Positions 27,296-35,600 of a stretch of 53,171 nt of DNA are shown one piece after another. How positions within the stretch are numbered: position 1 is the first letter of the stretch; each line of letters starts with the position of its first letter. This stretch comes from an uncultured Bacteroidales bacterium (GTDB taxonomy: Bacteria > Bacteroidota > Bacteroidia > Bacteroidales > UBA932): positions 1 through 53,171 of the forward strand of contig CAMNGM010000003.1 in assembly GCA_946538425.1 (NCBI GenBank), in the 5' to 3' direction. Made by a program: the position numbers and the translations under genes. The notes beneath the pieces are model-generated. The model made no database searches. It was not told the origin of the DNA and saw only the letters and a list, made by a program, of their open reading frames with translations.

Positions 27296-28177
27296 ATGAC
27301 ACCCCAAGAGTTACTCAAGCGCGTCCGCAAGATCGAGATCAAGACGAAAGCCTTGTCCCACCAGATCTTCGCCGGTGAATACCACTCGGCCTTCAAGGGC
27401 CGTGGCATGGCGTTCAGCGAGGTGCGCGAGTACCAGTACGGGGATGACGTGCGGAATATGGACTGGAACGTGACGGCCCGGATGAGCGCGCCGTACGTGA
27501 AGGTGTTCGAGGAGGAGCGCGAACTGACGGTGGTGCTGCTCATCGACATCAGCCGCTCCGGCCTGTTCGGCACGGCGGGGGAGACCAAGCGGGAACTGGT
27601 GGCCGAGATCGCCGCCACCCTGGCCTTCTCCGCGATGCTCAACAACGACAAGGTGGGCGCCCTCTTCTTCAGCGACACCGTGGAGAAGTTCATCCCGCCC
27701 AAGAAAGGCCGCAGCCACCTCCTGCACATCATCCGCGAAATCCTGGAATACACCCCTGAGCACGACGGAACGGACATCGGCGAGGCCCTCCGCTACCTGA
27801 CGAACGCCATCAAGCGGCGCTGCACCGCCTTCGTCCTCAGCGATATGCTGGACGTGGACGCGGACGGCGCCCCGCGCTACGAGGACGCCCTGAAGGTGGC
27901 CGTGAACCGCCACGACATCTCCGTCATCCGCGTCTACGATCCCCGCGAACGGACCATTCCGGACGTGGGCCTGGTGCACGTCAAGGACTCCGAGACCGGC
28001 AAGGGAGCCTGGATCAACACCTCCTCCCGCCGCACCCGCGCCGCTTACGAGCAGTGGTTCCGCGCCGCGTCCGAAAGCGCCGCGAAGCTGTTCAACCGCT
28101 ACCAGGTGGACAGCGTGGACACCGCGACGGACCAGGATTATGTCAAGAACCTGATAGCGCTTTTCCACAGGCGATGA
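27296..28177 (+). CDS. DUF58 domain protein of the Bat operon
   Basis: 293 residues from the ATG at 27296. The DUF58 signature is visible: SAFKGRGMAFSEVREYQYGD then VRNMDWNVTARM near residue 50-65. A VWA-like domain follows, with VVLLIDISRSGLFG (a MIDAS-type DxSxS) near 85 and a second strand AFVLSDMLDVD near 185. DUF58 proteins accompany MoxR ATPases and are probable MoxR substrates or partners. The stop overlaps the start of the next gene (ATGA, 28174-28177). Confidence 0.92.
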   Translation: MTPQELLKRVRKIEIKTKALSHQIFAGEYHSAFKGRGMAFSEVREYQYGDDVRNMDWNVTARMSAPYVKVFEEERELTVVLLIDISRSGLFGTAGETKRELVAEIAATLAFSAMLNNDKVGALFFSDTVEKFIPPKKGRSHLLHIIREILEYTPEHDGTDIGEALRYLTNAIKRRCTAFVLSDMLDVDADGAPRYEDALKVAVNRHDISVIRVYDPRERTIPDVGLVHVKDSETGKGAWINTSSRRTRAAYEQWFRAASESAAKLFNRYQVDSVDTATDQDYVKNLIALFHRR

Positions 28178-29259
28178 AAGGATACAGTCTCATAGCCGCC
28201 CTCTGCCTGGCCGTCGCGTCCGCATCGGCCCAGGAAGCCTGGCGCGACACCACCGCGAAAGACACCGGCGGACGGGTCATCCTCAAGGAAACCTCGTTCA
28301 TCCGGCCCGTCACCCCGCGGGATTCCATCCTCGTGGCGGACCGCCTCCTGTACGGTTTCGAGCTGGACAACGTGCCCGACAGCACGGTCCTCGCCTTCCC
28401 GCAGGTCGCGAACCCCTATATGCAGGATGTCCTGGCCCTGCCGATGTGGCAGGTGGACACCGTGAAGGTGCAGAAGATCAAGGCGTCGAACGCCCGTCTC
28501 CTGGACATCCGCGCGTCCATCGCCATCCAGCCCTTCGAGGAGGGCACATACGAGCTGCCGCCCCTGTTCGTGCAGCGGATCCACCCCGACGGCACCGTGG
28601 ATACCATCCAGTTCAACCGGCAGACCATCGAAGTGTTCACGATGCCCGTGGACACCGCCACCTATGTCCCGCACGACCTGCGGGAACAGATCAAGTACCC
28701 CGTCACCCTTGCGGAAGTGATGCCGTGGCTGATGGGATTCTGGGCGCTGGCGCTGCTGGTGACCGGCCTCGTCGCCTGGCTCTTCAGCCGCCGCCGGAAC
28801 GCCGACGGCCCCGCCTTCCAGGAGCCCGCGCACATCACCGCCCTCCGCAAGCTGGAAAAGTTCCGCGGCGACAAGTTCTGGGCGCCCGAGAAGCAGAAGC
28901 AGTTCTACTCGGGCGTGACCGACGCCCTCCGCGAATACATCGTCGCCCGCTACGGCGTGGGCGCGATGGAGATGACCACCGCCGAAATCTTCGACGGCCT
29001 GCGCGGGACCGACATCCCCGTGGACCTGTACGAGGAGATGAAGGACCTCTTCGAGCGGGCGGACTTCGTGAAGTTCGCGAAGTACGTCGCCACGCCCGAG
29101 GACAATGCGACCGTGCTTCCGCAGGCCGTCCGGTTCGTGACCTCCACCTACCAGATGGAGGTGGAGGAGGAAGCCGAGATGGCCGATCAGGTCGGCCATG
29201 ACGAGGAACCGAAGTCGGCTCGCCACGTGGAAAAGGATGAAGATTATATGCCCAAGTAA
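28174..29259 (+). CDS. Bat-operon single-pass membrane protein (DUF4381-like position)
   Basis: 361 residues. Signal peptide 1-20 (ends ASAQ), a periplasmic domain to about 185, one membrane helix near residues 188-207 (PWLMGFWALALLVTGLVAWL), then a cytoplasmic part with HITALRKLEKFRGDKFW and REYIVARYGVGAMEMTTAEI. This resembles the gene between DUF58 and batA in other Bacteroidales. Its function is unknown; topology suggests it senses or anchors from the periplasmic side. The C-terminal tail contains MADQVGHDEEP, encoded by a palindrome (29179-29199) of the same family as the one in truA. Confidence 0.8.
   Translation: MKGYSLIAALCLAVASASAQEAWRDTTAKDTGGRVILKETSFIRPVTPRDSILVADRLLYGFELDNVPDSTVLAFPQVANPYMQDVLALPMWQVDTVKVQKIKASNARLLDIRASIAIQPFEEGTYELPPLFVQRIHPDGTVDTIQFNRQTIEVFTMPVDTATYVPHDLREQIKYPVTLAEVMPWLMGFWALALLVTGLVAWLFSRRRNADGPAFQEPAHITALRKLEKFRGDKFWAPEKQKQFYSGVTDALREYIVARYGVGAMEMTTAEIFDGLRGTDIPVDLYEEMKDLFERADFVKFAKYVATPEDNATVLPQAVRFVTSTYQMEVEEEAEMADQVGHDEEPKSARHVEKDEDYMPK
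29179..29199. repeat. Palindromic repeat inside the Bat-operon membrane protein
   Basis: Arms ATGGCCGA and TCGGCCAT around TCAGG, followed by GACGAGGAACC. Compared with the truA copy (arms ATGGCCGG/CCGGCCAT then GACGAAGAAGAAC on the coding strand), both arms differ by a matched base, so pairing is kept. It is in frame, near the 3' end of the gene. Confidence 0.8.
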
Positions 29260-29262
29260 GCC

Positions 29263-30246
29263 ATGTTCTTCGAGTATCCATATCTGCTCTGGCTGCTGGT
29301 CCTTCCGGTCCTGCTCCTGGCGCTGTATCTGTACCGGGAACTGAAGGAGCGGCGGCCGCACCTCCGGGTGTCCACCGTGACGCCCTGGGAGAAGGGCGGG
29401 AAATCCGTCCTGGGCATCGTCCGGCACCTGCCGGAGGCCCTGCGCCTCGCCGCCCTGTGCCTGATCGTCGTCTGCATCGCCCGTCCGCGCTCCAAGAGCG
29501 AGATGGAGCGGGTGGACACCGAGGGCATCGACATCGTCCTCGCGGTGGACGTGTCCACGTCGATGCTGGCCCAGGATTTCAAGCCGGACCGCCTGTCCGC
29601 CGCCAAGGACATCTCCATCGAATTCATCGCCCAGCGCCCCACCGACCGGATGGGCATCGTGGTGTTCGCGGGCGAGAGCTATACGCAGTGCCCCCTCACG
29701 ACCGACCGGGCCACCCTCATCAACCTGATGAAGGAGGTCCAGACGGACCTCATCGAGGACGGTACCGCCATCGGCAACGGCCTCGCGACCGCCGTGGCGC
29801 GGATGAAGGATTCCGACGCCAAGAGCCGGGTGATCATCCTCCTCACCGACGGCGTGAACAACCGGGGCGAGGTGGATCCGGCGATGGCCGCGGAGATCGC
29901 CAAGACCTACGGGATCCGCGTCTACACCATCGGCGTGGGCCGGGAAGGGGAGGCCCCGTACCCGGTGATGACCCCCTGGGGCCCGGACGTCCAGAATATG
30001 AAGGTCGAGATCGACGAGCCCCTGCTGAAACAGATTGCCGAGGAAACCGGCGGCAAGTATTTCCGGGCCGACGACAACACCAAGCTGGCCGAGATCTACA
30101 GCGAGATCGGCCGGATGGAGAAGACCCGCACCACCGTGGACAGCTTCCCCATCTACAAGGACCTGTTCCCGCGGTTCGCGATCTGGGCGCTCGTGTGCCT
30201 GCTGCTCGAGATTTTGATCCGGTTCCTGCTTAGAAGACTGCCTTAG
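29263..30246 (+). CDS. batA: BatA, VWA-domain membrane protein
   Basis: 327 residues. Two N-terminal membrane helices (residues about 7-25 and 58-75) and one at the C-terminus (about 303-322) frame a VWA domain. The MIDAS motif DVSTSM is near residue 97, with Thr and Asp positions in TTDRATLINLM and LLTDGVNNRGE. BatA belongs to the Bacteroides aerotolerance system; disruption of bat genes in B. fragilis reduces oxygen tolerance. It starts three bases after the previous stop. A complex with BatB through the VWA domains is inferred. Confidence 0.94.
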   Translation: MFFEYPYLLWLLVLPVLLLALYLYRELKERRPHLRVSTVTPWEKGGKSVLGIVRHLPEALRLAALCLIVVCIARPRSKSEMERVDTEGIDIVLAVDVSTSMLAQDFKPDRLSAAKDISIEFIAQRPTDRMGIVVFAGESYTQCPLTTDRATLINLMKEVQTDLIEDGTAIGNGLATAVARMKDSDAKSRVIILLTDGVNNRGEVDPAMAAEIAKTYGIRVYTIGVGREGEAPYPVMTPWGPDVQNMKVEIDEPLLKQIAEETGGKYFRADDNTKLAEIYSEIGRMEKTRTTVDSFPIYKDLFPRFAIWALVCLLLEILIRFLLRRLP

Positions 30247-30249
30247 GAT

Positions 30250-31254
30250 ATGTTCGGTTTCGCACAATATCAGTACCTGTACCTGCTCCTGCTGGTCCCC
30301 CTGTTCCTGGTCGGATACGGGGTGTGGCGGGCGCTGCGTACGCGGCGGTTGCGCAAGTTCGGCGACGAAACGCTCGTGAAGGCGCTGATGCCGTCGTGGT
30401 CCGGCCCCAAGGGCTGGGTGAAGATGGTGCTGTTCAGCCTGGCCTTCGCGTTCTTCGCCATCGGCCTCGCCCGGCCGCAGATCGGCGCCAAGCTGTCCGA
30501 GCGCACCACGCGCGGGGCGGAGATCGTCATCTGCCTGGACGTGTCCAACTCGATGCTGGCGGAGGACTACTCCCCGAACCGGCTGGACCGCGCCAAGCTG
30601 GCGATTTCCCGCCTGACGGACAAGTTGAAGGAGGACCGCGTCGGCCTCATCATCTTCGCCGGCACCTCCTTCGTGCAGCTGCCGGTGACCACGGACTACG
30701 TGTCCGCCAAGATGTTCCTCGGCAGCATCGACACGGGCTCGGTCCCGGTCCAGGGCACCGCGATCGGGGACGCCATCTACACGGCCATCAAGAGCTTCAG
30801 CGCCCAGAGCGAGAAAAGCCGGGTGATCATCGTCATCTCCGATGGCGAGAACCACGAGGACGACCCCGTGGCCGCCGCGAAGGAGGCCGCCGAGAACGGC
30901 ATCCGGGTGTACACCGTGGGCGTGGGTTCCGCCGAGGGCCAGCCCATCCCGTTCGAGGGCTCCCTGATGAAGGACAAGGACGGCGAGATCGTCGTCACGA
31001 AACTGGACGAGGACGTACTCCGGCAGGTCGCCAGGGCCGGCAACGGGGCGTATGTCCACGCCGGGAACGACGAGTTCGGCCTGAACCCCATCATCGACGA
31101 CATCCGCCGGATGGAGGACGAGGAGTTCGGCTCGCTCGTGTTCGAGGAATACGACGAACAGTATATGTATTTCTTCGGGATCGCGCTGGCGCTGCTGGTG
31201 ATCGAGATGCTCATCGGCGAACGCCGCCCGAAGAAGAAATGGTTTGACCAATGA
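30250..31254 (+). CDS. batB: BatB, VWA-domain membrane protein
   Basis: 334 residues, same architecture as BatA and clearly a paralogue. There are two N-terminal helices (about 9-25 and 58-75), a VWA domain with MIDAS DVSNSM near residue 97, VTTDYVSAKMFLGSI, VIISDGENHEDDP near 195, and a C-terminal helix (MYFFGIALALLVIEMLI). The MIDAS is complete, so metal-dependent ligand binding is expected. Its stop overlaps the batC start (ATGA, 31251-31254). Confidence 0.94.
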   Translation: MFGFAQYQYLYLLLLVPLFLVGYGVWRALRTRRLRKFGDETLVKALMPSWSGPKGWVKMVLFSLAFAFFAIGLARPQIGAKLSERTTRGAEIVICLDVSNSMLAEDYSPNRLDRAKLAISRLTDKLKEDRVGLIIFAGTSFVQLPVTTDYVSAKMFLGSIDTGSVPVQGTAIGDAIYTAIKSFSAQSEKSRVIIVISDGENHEDDPVAAAKEAAENGIRVYTVGVGSAEGQPIPFEGSLMKDKDGEIVVTKLDEDVLRQVARAGNGAYVHAGNDEFGLNPIIDDIRRMEDEEFGSLVFEEYDEQYMYFFGIALALLVIEMLIGERRPKKKWFDQ

Positions 31255-31991
31255 GAAAGTCATTGACACTCATATGCTTGTTGCTGGTCAGCGTGCTGGC
31301 CTCCGCCCAGGTGGACAAGAAAGACGTCCGCCGGGGGAACCGTCAGTTCGCCAAGGCGAAGTATGGCGAGGCCGACATCTCCTACCGCAAGGGCCTGAAT
31401 GCCGACAGCACCTCCGTCGCATCGGCCTACAACCTGGGGAACAACCTGTACCGGCAGGGCAATTACGCCGAGGCCGGCAAGTTCTACCAGCAGGCGCTCC
31501 GCCACATTCCCGAGACCCGGTCTCTGAAGAAGCAGGACGCCGAGGGCTTCGACACGTTCTTCAACCTCGGCGACGCCGCGTTGCAGCAGAAGCAGTACCG
31601 CGCCGCGATGGAGGCCTTTATGCAGGCGCTGGTTATCCGCCCGGACGACCTGGAGGCGAAGGAAAACTATGTCTATGCCCGGAAGATGCTGGAGAACAAC
31701 CCCGATGGCGGTGGTGGCGGGAATGACCAGCAGAACCAGGACCAGAACCAAGACCAGAATCAGGATCAGAATCAAGATCAGGACCAGAATAAAGACCAGA
31801 ACCAGGATCAGAATCAGGATCAGCAGGACCAGGGGCAACAGCCCAAGCCGTACAACGGTTCGGAGATCTCGCCCCAGCAGGCCCAGCAGATGCTCCAGGC
31901 CATCCAGGCCAAGGAGAAGGAGACCCAGGACAAGGTGAACAAGGAAAAGGCGGCCGTGCTGAAGTCCCGCCAGAAAGAGAAGAATTGGTAG
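31251..31991 (+). CDS. batC: BatC, secreted TPR protein with Q/N/D-rich tail
   Basis: 246 residues. Signal peptide about 1-20 (LLLVSVLASAQ). TPR-like units span residues 25-135 (NRQFAKAKYGEADISYRKGL, NLGNNLYRQGNYAEAGKFY, MEAFMQALVIRPDDLEAKE). Residues about 158-200 form a low-complexity run of NQDQ repeats, then a charged helix follows to the end. BatC in Bacteroides is a periplasmic TPR protein of the aerotolerance operon; the NQDQ run is a likely flexible spacer and its length probably varies between strains. Confidence 0.9.
   Translation: MRKSLTLICLLLVSVLASAQVDKKDVRRGNRQFAKAKYGEADISYRKGLNADSTSVASAYNLGNNLYRQGNYAEAGKFYQQALRHIPETRSLKKQDAEGFDTFFNLGDAALQQKQYRAAMEAFMQALVIRPDDLEAKENYVYARKMLENNPDGGGGGNDQQNQDQNQDQNQDQNQDQDQNKDQNQDQNQDQQDQGQQPKPYNGSEISPQQAQQMLQAIQAKEKETQDKVNKEKAAVLKSRQKEKNW
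31731..31838 (+). repeat. Hexamer repeat encoding NQDQ run in batC
   Basis: Repeats of CAGAAC/CAGAAT CAAGAC/CAGGAT type codons (Gln/Asn/Asp) run for about 100 bases, giving alternating NQ and DQ. Such tracts expand and contract by replication slippage. Confidence 0.8.
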
Positions 31992-31998
31992 TCGCGTT

Positions 31999-34620
31999 AT
32001 GAAAAGATGGATTGCAGCCTTCGTGGCGCTGTGGGTGGCTTTCACCGGATGGGCCCAGTCGACCATCCGGGTGGACGTGCACAATATCGTGGAACTGTCG
32101 GAACGCTTCAACGTCGTCTTCATTGTCGAGGGCGAGCACGCTCCCTCCGATTTCCAATGGAGCCCGGGCGATGATTTCACCCTCGTCTGGGGCCCTCAGA
32201 AGGGCACTTCCACCAGCGTTTCCATCGTCAACGGCAAGACTTCCCGCTCCTCGCAGACCTCCTATACCTACATCCTCCAGGCCAAGAAGACCGGCACGTT
32301 CACCTTCGCGCCGGCGACGGCCACCGTCAAGGGGGACCAGATCCGGTCCAAGTCCGTCCAGATCACGGTCGTGGAGGGCCGGGAGGACGGCGCCCAGGCG
32401 CAGGGCCAGGGCGGTTCCGCGCAGGGCGGGGGACAGCAGCAGGCCCGGCCTTCCGCGTCGAACGATACCGGCGAGCTGTTTATGCGGCTGTACCTGTCGA
32501 AGCGCGACGCGATGGTGGGCGAGCCTATTACGGCGACCCTCAAGATCTACCAGCGGGCGAACCTCACGGGCTTCGAGGACGCCCGGTTCCCCAAGTTCAA
32601 CGGCTTCTGGAGCCAAGAGGTGGACACCCCGCAGAGCATCGAGTTCCAGCGGGAGCAGGTGGGCGACAAGATGTACAATGCCGCCGTCCTACGCCGGTGG
32701 GTGCTCATCCCGCAGAAGGCGGGCAGCCTGACCATCGACCCGTCCGAGATCGTGTGCCTGGTGAACGTCCGCACGCAGCGCCCCCGCACCGGCTCCATCT
32801 TCGACGATTTCTTCGAGAACGACTATGTGACGCAGCGGCAGCGCGTGTCCACGCCGGCGATGACCGTCAAGGTGTCCGCCCTTCCGGGCGGCGCTCCGGC
32901 TGGTTTCTCCGGCGCCGTGGGCGAATACGCCGTGAGCGCGAAACTGAGCAAGGACGCCCTGAAGACGCACGATGCGGCCTCGCTCATCGTCACTGTCACC
33001 GGCAAGGGCAACGTCTCCCTGGTGGAGGCCCCGAAGCTGGATTTCCCGCCCGACTTCGAAGTGTACGACGTGAAAGCGACATCCGCGACGGACAAGAGCG
33101 GCACGAACGGCTCCAAGACTTTCGAGTATCCGTTCATCCCGCGCAGCCCGGGGGACTTCGTCCTCCCGCCGGTGCGCTTCTCCTACTATGACGTGAAGTC
33201 CCGCCGCTATGCGACGGCCCAGACGGATTCCCTGCACCTGACCGTGGAGCGGGGCGCCGCCGGCGCGGCGCAGCCCGTCCAGGACGGCGCCGGCACCCTG
33301 ACGGTGGACCGCAAGGGCGTGAAGAACCTGGGCGAGGACATCCGCTTCATCAAGACGAAGACCTCCCTGTCCGAGGACAAGGGCTTCTTCGTGGGCAAGC
33401 CGGGGTACTGGATCCTCGTGGCCCTGCTGCTCCTGGGCGCCGCGGCCGTGTGGCTGTCCCTGCGGAAGCTCGCCGCCCGCCGCGCGGACGTCGCCGGCAA
33501 CCGCAACCGCAAGGCCACCCGCGAGGCCCTGAGGCGCCTGAAACTGGCCGGAGACTTCCTGGGCAAGCATCTCTACACGGCCTTCTATGAGGAGCTCCAC
33601 CGGGCCCTCGTGGGCTTTGTGGCCGACAAACTGACGATGGACGTGGCCGACCAGAGCAAGGAGAACATCGCCGCGGCGCTTTCCGCCCGGGGCGTCGCTC
33701 CCGAGACGGTGACCGCCTTCACGGACCTGCTGGACGCCTGCGAGTACGCCCGCTACGCGCCCGATGCCGGCCACGAGGCGATGAACGCCCATTACCAGCA
33801 GGCCGTCTCCGTCATCACCGCCATCGACGCATCTATGAAGAAAGGTGTTTCTGCGGCGTCTGCCGCGACCTTGCTGGCCCTCCTGCTGCTGCTCCCGCTG
33901 GGCGCGCAGGCGGCCGAAAGCTATCCCGATTCCCTGTTCCAGGCGGGTGTGGAGGCCTATACGGCCGGCGACTGGGACCAGGCCGTCGCGGACTGGGCGG
34001 ATGTCGCCGCCACCGGCCTCCGCTCCAAGGAATTGTATTTCAACCTGGGCAACGCCTATTACAAGGGGGGCGAGATCGCCAAGGCGATCCTCTTCTATGA
34101 GCGCGCCCTCCGCCTGGATCCCTCCGACGCCGACCTCCGCTACAATCTGGAATTCGCCCGGAACCTGACCCAGGACCGCATCGACGAGGTCCCGGAATTC
34201 ATCCTCAAGACCTGGGTGCGGAAAGTGAACTACCTGCTTCCGTCCAACGTCTGGGCGGGGCTGTCCCTCTTCCTGCTGGCCCTCGCGCTGGGGCTTTGCC
34301 TGCTCTTCCTGCTCGGGCCCACGGCCGGCGCCCGCCGGGCCGGCTTCTTCACCGGCATCGCGGCGCTGCTTCTCGCCCTCGCAGCCTGGGGCTTCGCCCG
34401 CAGCCAGAAAGCGGCCGCCGAGCGCCACGACACGGCCGTCGTGATGCGTCCCGTGACCTCGGTCACGAGCGCTCCCTCCAGCGATGCGACCAAGTCCCTG
34501 TTCATCCTGCACGAAGGAACGAAAGTGAAAGTGCTGGACGAAGTGTCCGGCTTCACCGACATCGAACTGGCGGACGGCCGTCGCGGCTGGATCGCCACCC
34601 AAGACATTGAAAGGATTTAA
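31999..34620 (+). CDS. batD: BatD-BatE fusion: oxygen-tolerance domain protein with TPR and SH3 parts
   Basis: 873 residues. Residues 1-20 are a signal peptide. About 25-460 is the BatD-type all-beta region (STIRVDVHNIVELSERFNVV; RRWVLIPQKAGSLTIDPSEI; FEYPFIPRSPGDFVLPPVRF), and a membrane helix lies near 472-490. A cytoplasmic segment (about 495-610) follows. At residue 613 a second signal-like segment begins (MKKGVSAASAATLLALLLLL), followed by TPR units (VEAYTAGDWDQAVADWADVA; ALRLDPSDADLRYNLEFARN), two helices near 750-795 and an SH3-like domain at the end (about 820-873). The second half is what a separate BatE gene encodes elsewhere. No stop or frameshift separates the halves. Confidence 0.9.
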   Translation: MKRWIAAFVALWVAFTGWAQSTIRVDVHNIVELSERFNVVFIVEGEHAPSDFQWSPGDDFTLVWGPQKGTSTSVSIVNGKTSRSSQTSYTYILQAKKTGTFTFAPATATVKGDQIRSKSVQITVVEGREDGAQAQGQGGSAQGGGQQQARPSASNDTGELFMRLYLSKRDAMVGEPITATLKIYQRANLTGFEDARFPKFNGFWSQEVDTPQSIEFQREQVGDKMYNAAVLRRWVLIPQKAGSLTIDPSEIVCLVNVRTQRPRTGSIFDDFFENDYVTQRQRVSTPAMTVKVSALPGGAPAGFSGAVGEYAVSAKLSKDALKTHDAASLIVTVTGKGNVSLVEAPKLDFPPDFEVYDVKATSATDKSGTNGSKTFEYPFIPRSPGDFVLPPVRFSYYDVKSRRYATAQTDSLHLTVERGAAGAAQPVQDGAGTLTVDRKGVKNLGEDIRFIKTKTSLSEDKGFFVGKPGYWILVALLLLGAAAVWLSLRKLAARRADVAGNRNRKATREALRRLKLAGDFLGKHLYTAFYEELHRALVGFVADKLTMDVADQSKENIAAALSARGVAPETVTAFTDLLDACEYARYAPDAGHEAMNAHYQQAVSVITAIDASMKKGVSAASAATLLALLLLLPLGAQAAESYPDSLFQAGVEAYTAGDWDQAVADWADVAATGLRSKELYFNLGNAYYKGGEIAKAILFYERALRLDPSDADLRYNLEFARNLTQDRIDEVPEFILKTWVRKVNYLLPSNVWAGLSLFLLALALGLCLLFLLGPTAGARRAGFFTGIAALLLALAAWGFARSQKAAAERHDTAVVMRPVTSVTSAPSSDATKSLFILHEGTKVKVLDEVSGFTDIELADGRRGWIATQDIERI

Positions 34621-34630
34621 AACGAACGAT

Positions 34631-35080
34631 ATGAAACAGATTTTCTCCCTCTGCCTGGTGACCCTCCTGCTGGCGGGTTGCGGCGCATCCTCCCACGGGG
34701 TTTCTTCCGGCGATACCGTCAACATCGGCTACGGAACACAGGACAAGGACAAGCTCTCGACGGCGGTCTCCAATGTCAAGGTCAAAAAAACGGAAGCCCA
34801 GACTTACACCGACATGTATGAGTACCTGCGGGGCCGCGTCCCCGGCCTGATGGTGACCTCGGACAAGCGGATCATCATCCGGGGCATCGGCACGAATTCC
34901 GACAGCTTCGACCCGCTCATCCTGGTGGACGATGTGGAAACGACGGACCTCTCCGGCCTCAATCCGGCCGACGTCCAGTCCGTAGACGTCATCAAGGACG
35001 GCACCTCCGCCATCTACGGCATGCAGGGCGCCAACGGCGTGATCATCATCCGCACCGTCGGCAGCCACAACAACGAGTAG
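34631..35080 (+). CDS. Plug-domain-only lipoprotein 1
   Basis: 149 residues from the ATG at 34631. Lipoprotein signal MKQIFSLCLVTLLLAGC (Cys17). The rest is a TonB-receptor plug domain without any barrel: YLRGRVPGLMVTSDKRIIIR, ILVDDVETTDLSGLNPADVQ, SVDVIKDGTSAIYGMQGANG, IIIRT. It starts ten bases after the BatD-E stop, so it is probably co-transcribed with the Bat operon. Plug domains normally gate a 22-strand barrel; a free lipid-anchored plug could bind a receptor or form its own assembly. Function unknown. Confidence 0.85.
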   Translation: MKQIFSLCLVTLLLAGCGASSHGVSSGDTVNIGYGTQDKDKLSTAVSNVKVKKTEAQTYTDMYEYLRGRVPGLMVTSDKRIIIRGIGTNSDSFDPLILVDDVETTDLSGLNPADVQSVDVIKDGTSAIYGMQGANGVIIIRTVGSHNNE

Positions 35081-35083
35081 GCG

Positions 35084-35521
35084 ATGAGACCCCTCTGCGC
35101 ATTCCTCCTCCCGCTGGCTTGGCTGGCGGTCGGATGCGGGACTTCGGCGCGGGTCCCCGCTGACGACCAGGACGTGAACCTGGGCTATACCACCGTCAAG
35201 CAAAAGGAACTGACCTACTCGGTGTCCAACGTCGGCGTCAAGGAGAACGAAGCCTCGGCGTACCGGGATATCTACGAGTATCTGCAGGGACGTGTCGCCG
35301 GCGTGCAGGTCACCCCGGACAAGCGGATCATCATCCGCGGGGTCAATTCCATCAACGCCGGGGGCGATCCCCTGATCCTGGTGGACGGGGTAGAGACGCC
35401 GGATATTTCGGACCTCAATTTCCACGACATCAAATCCATCGATGTCCTGAAAGACGGGTCAGCGGCCATCTACGGTCTCCGCGGCGCCAACGGCGTGCTC
35501 CTGATCACAACGAAGCGCTGA
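35084..35521 (+). CDS. Plug-domain-only lipoprotein 2
   Basis: 145 residues. Lipoprotein signal ending VGC (Cys18 region of MRPLCAFLLPLAWLAVGC), then a plug domain: YLQGRVAGVQVTPDKRIIIR, LILVDGVETPDISDLNFHDI, SIDVLKDGSAAIYGLRGANG, LLITTKR. It is clearly a tandem paralogue of the preceding gene (three bases apart), sharing SVSNVGVKENEA/AVSNVKVKKTEA-type linkers. A bidirectional terminator follows. Retention of two diverged copies suggests distinct roles. Confidence 0.85.
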   Translation: MRPLCAFLLPLAWLAVGCGTSARVPADDQDVNLGYTTVKQKELTYSVSNVGVKENEASAYRDIYEYLQGRVAGVQVTPDKRIIIRGVNSINAGGDPLILVDGVETPDISDLNFHDIKSIDVLKDGSAAIYGLRGANGVLLITTKR

Positions 35522-35534
35522 GCGGACTGGAACG

Positions 35535-35573
35535 CAAAAAAGTGCGGGAACCCTGAGGTTTCCGCACTTTTTT
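35535..35573. terminator. Bidirectional terminator between the Bat operon and glyA
   Basis: Inverted repeat with arms AAAAAAGTGCGG and CCGCACTTTTTT plus an inner GAACC/GGTTT stem, A-run on one side and T-run on the other, between convergent genes. Confidence 0.92.
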
Positions 35574-35600
35574 ATGGGTTGGCCCCAGCGGGCCGGACGG

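Noticed and set aside
28138..31269. A 1043-codon minus-strand open frame opposite the Bat operon
   Set aside because: Antisense shadow; the plus-strand genes have complete motifs and overlapping start/stop coupling.
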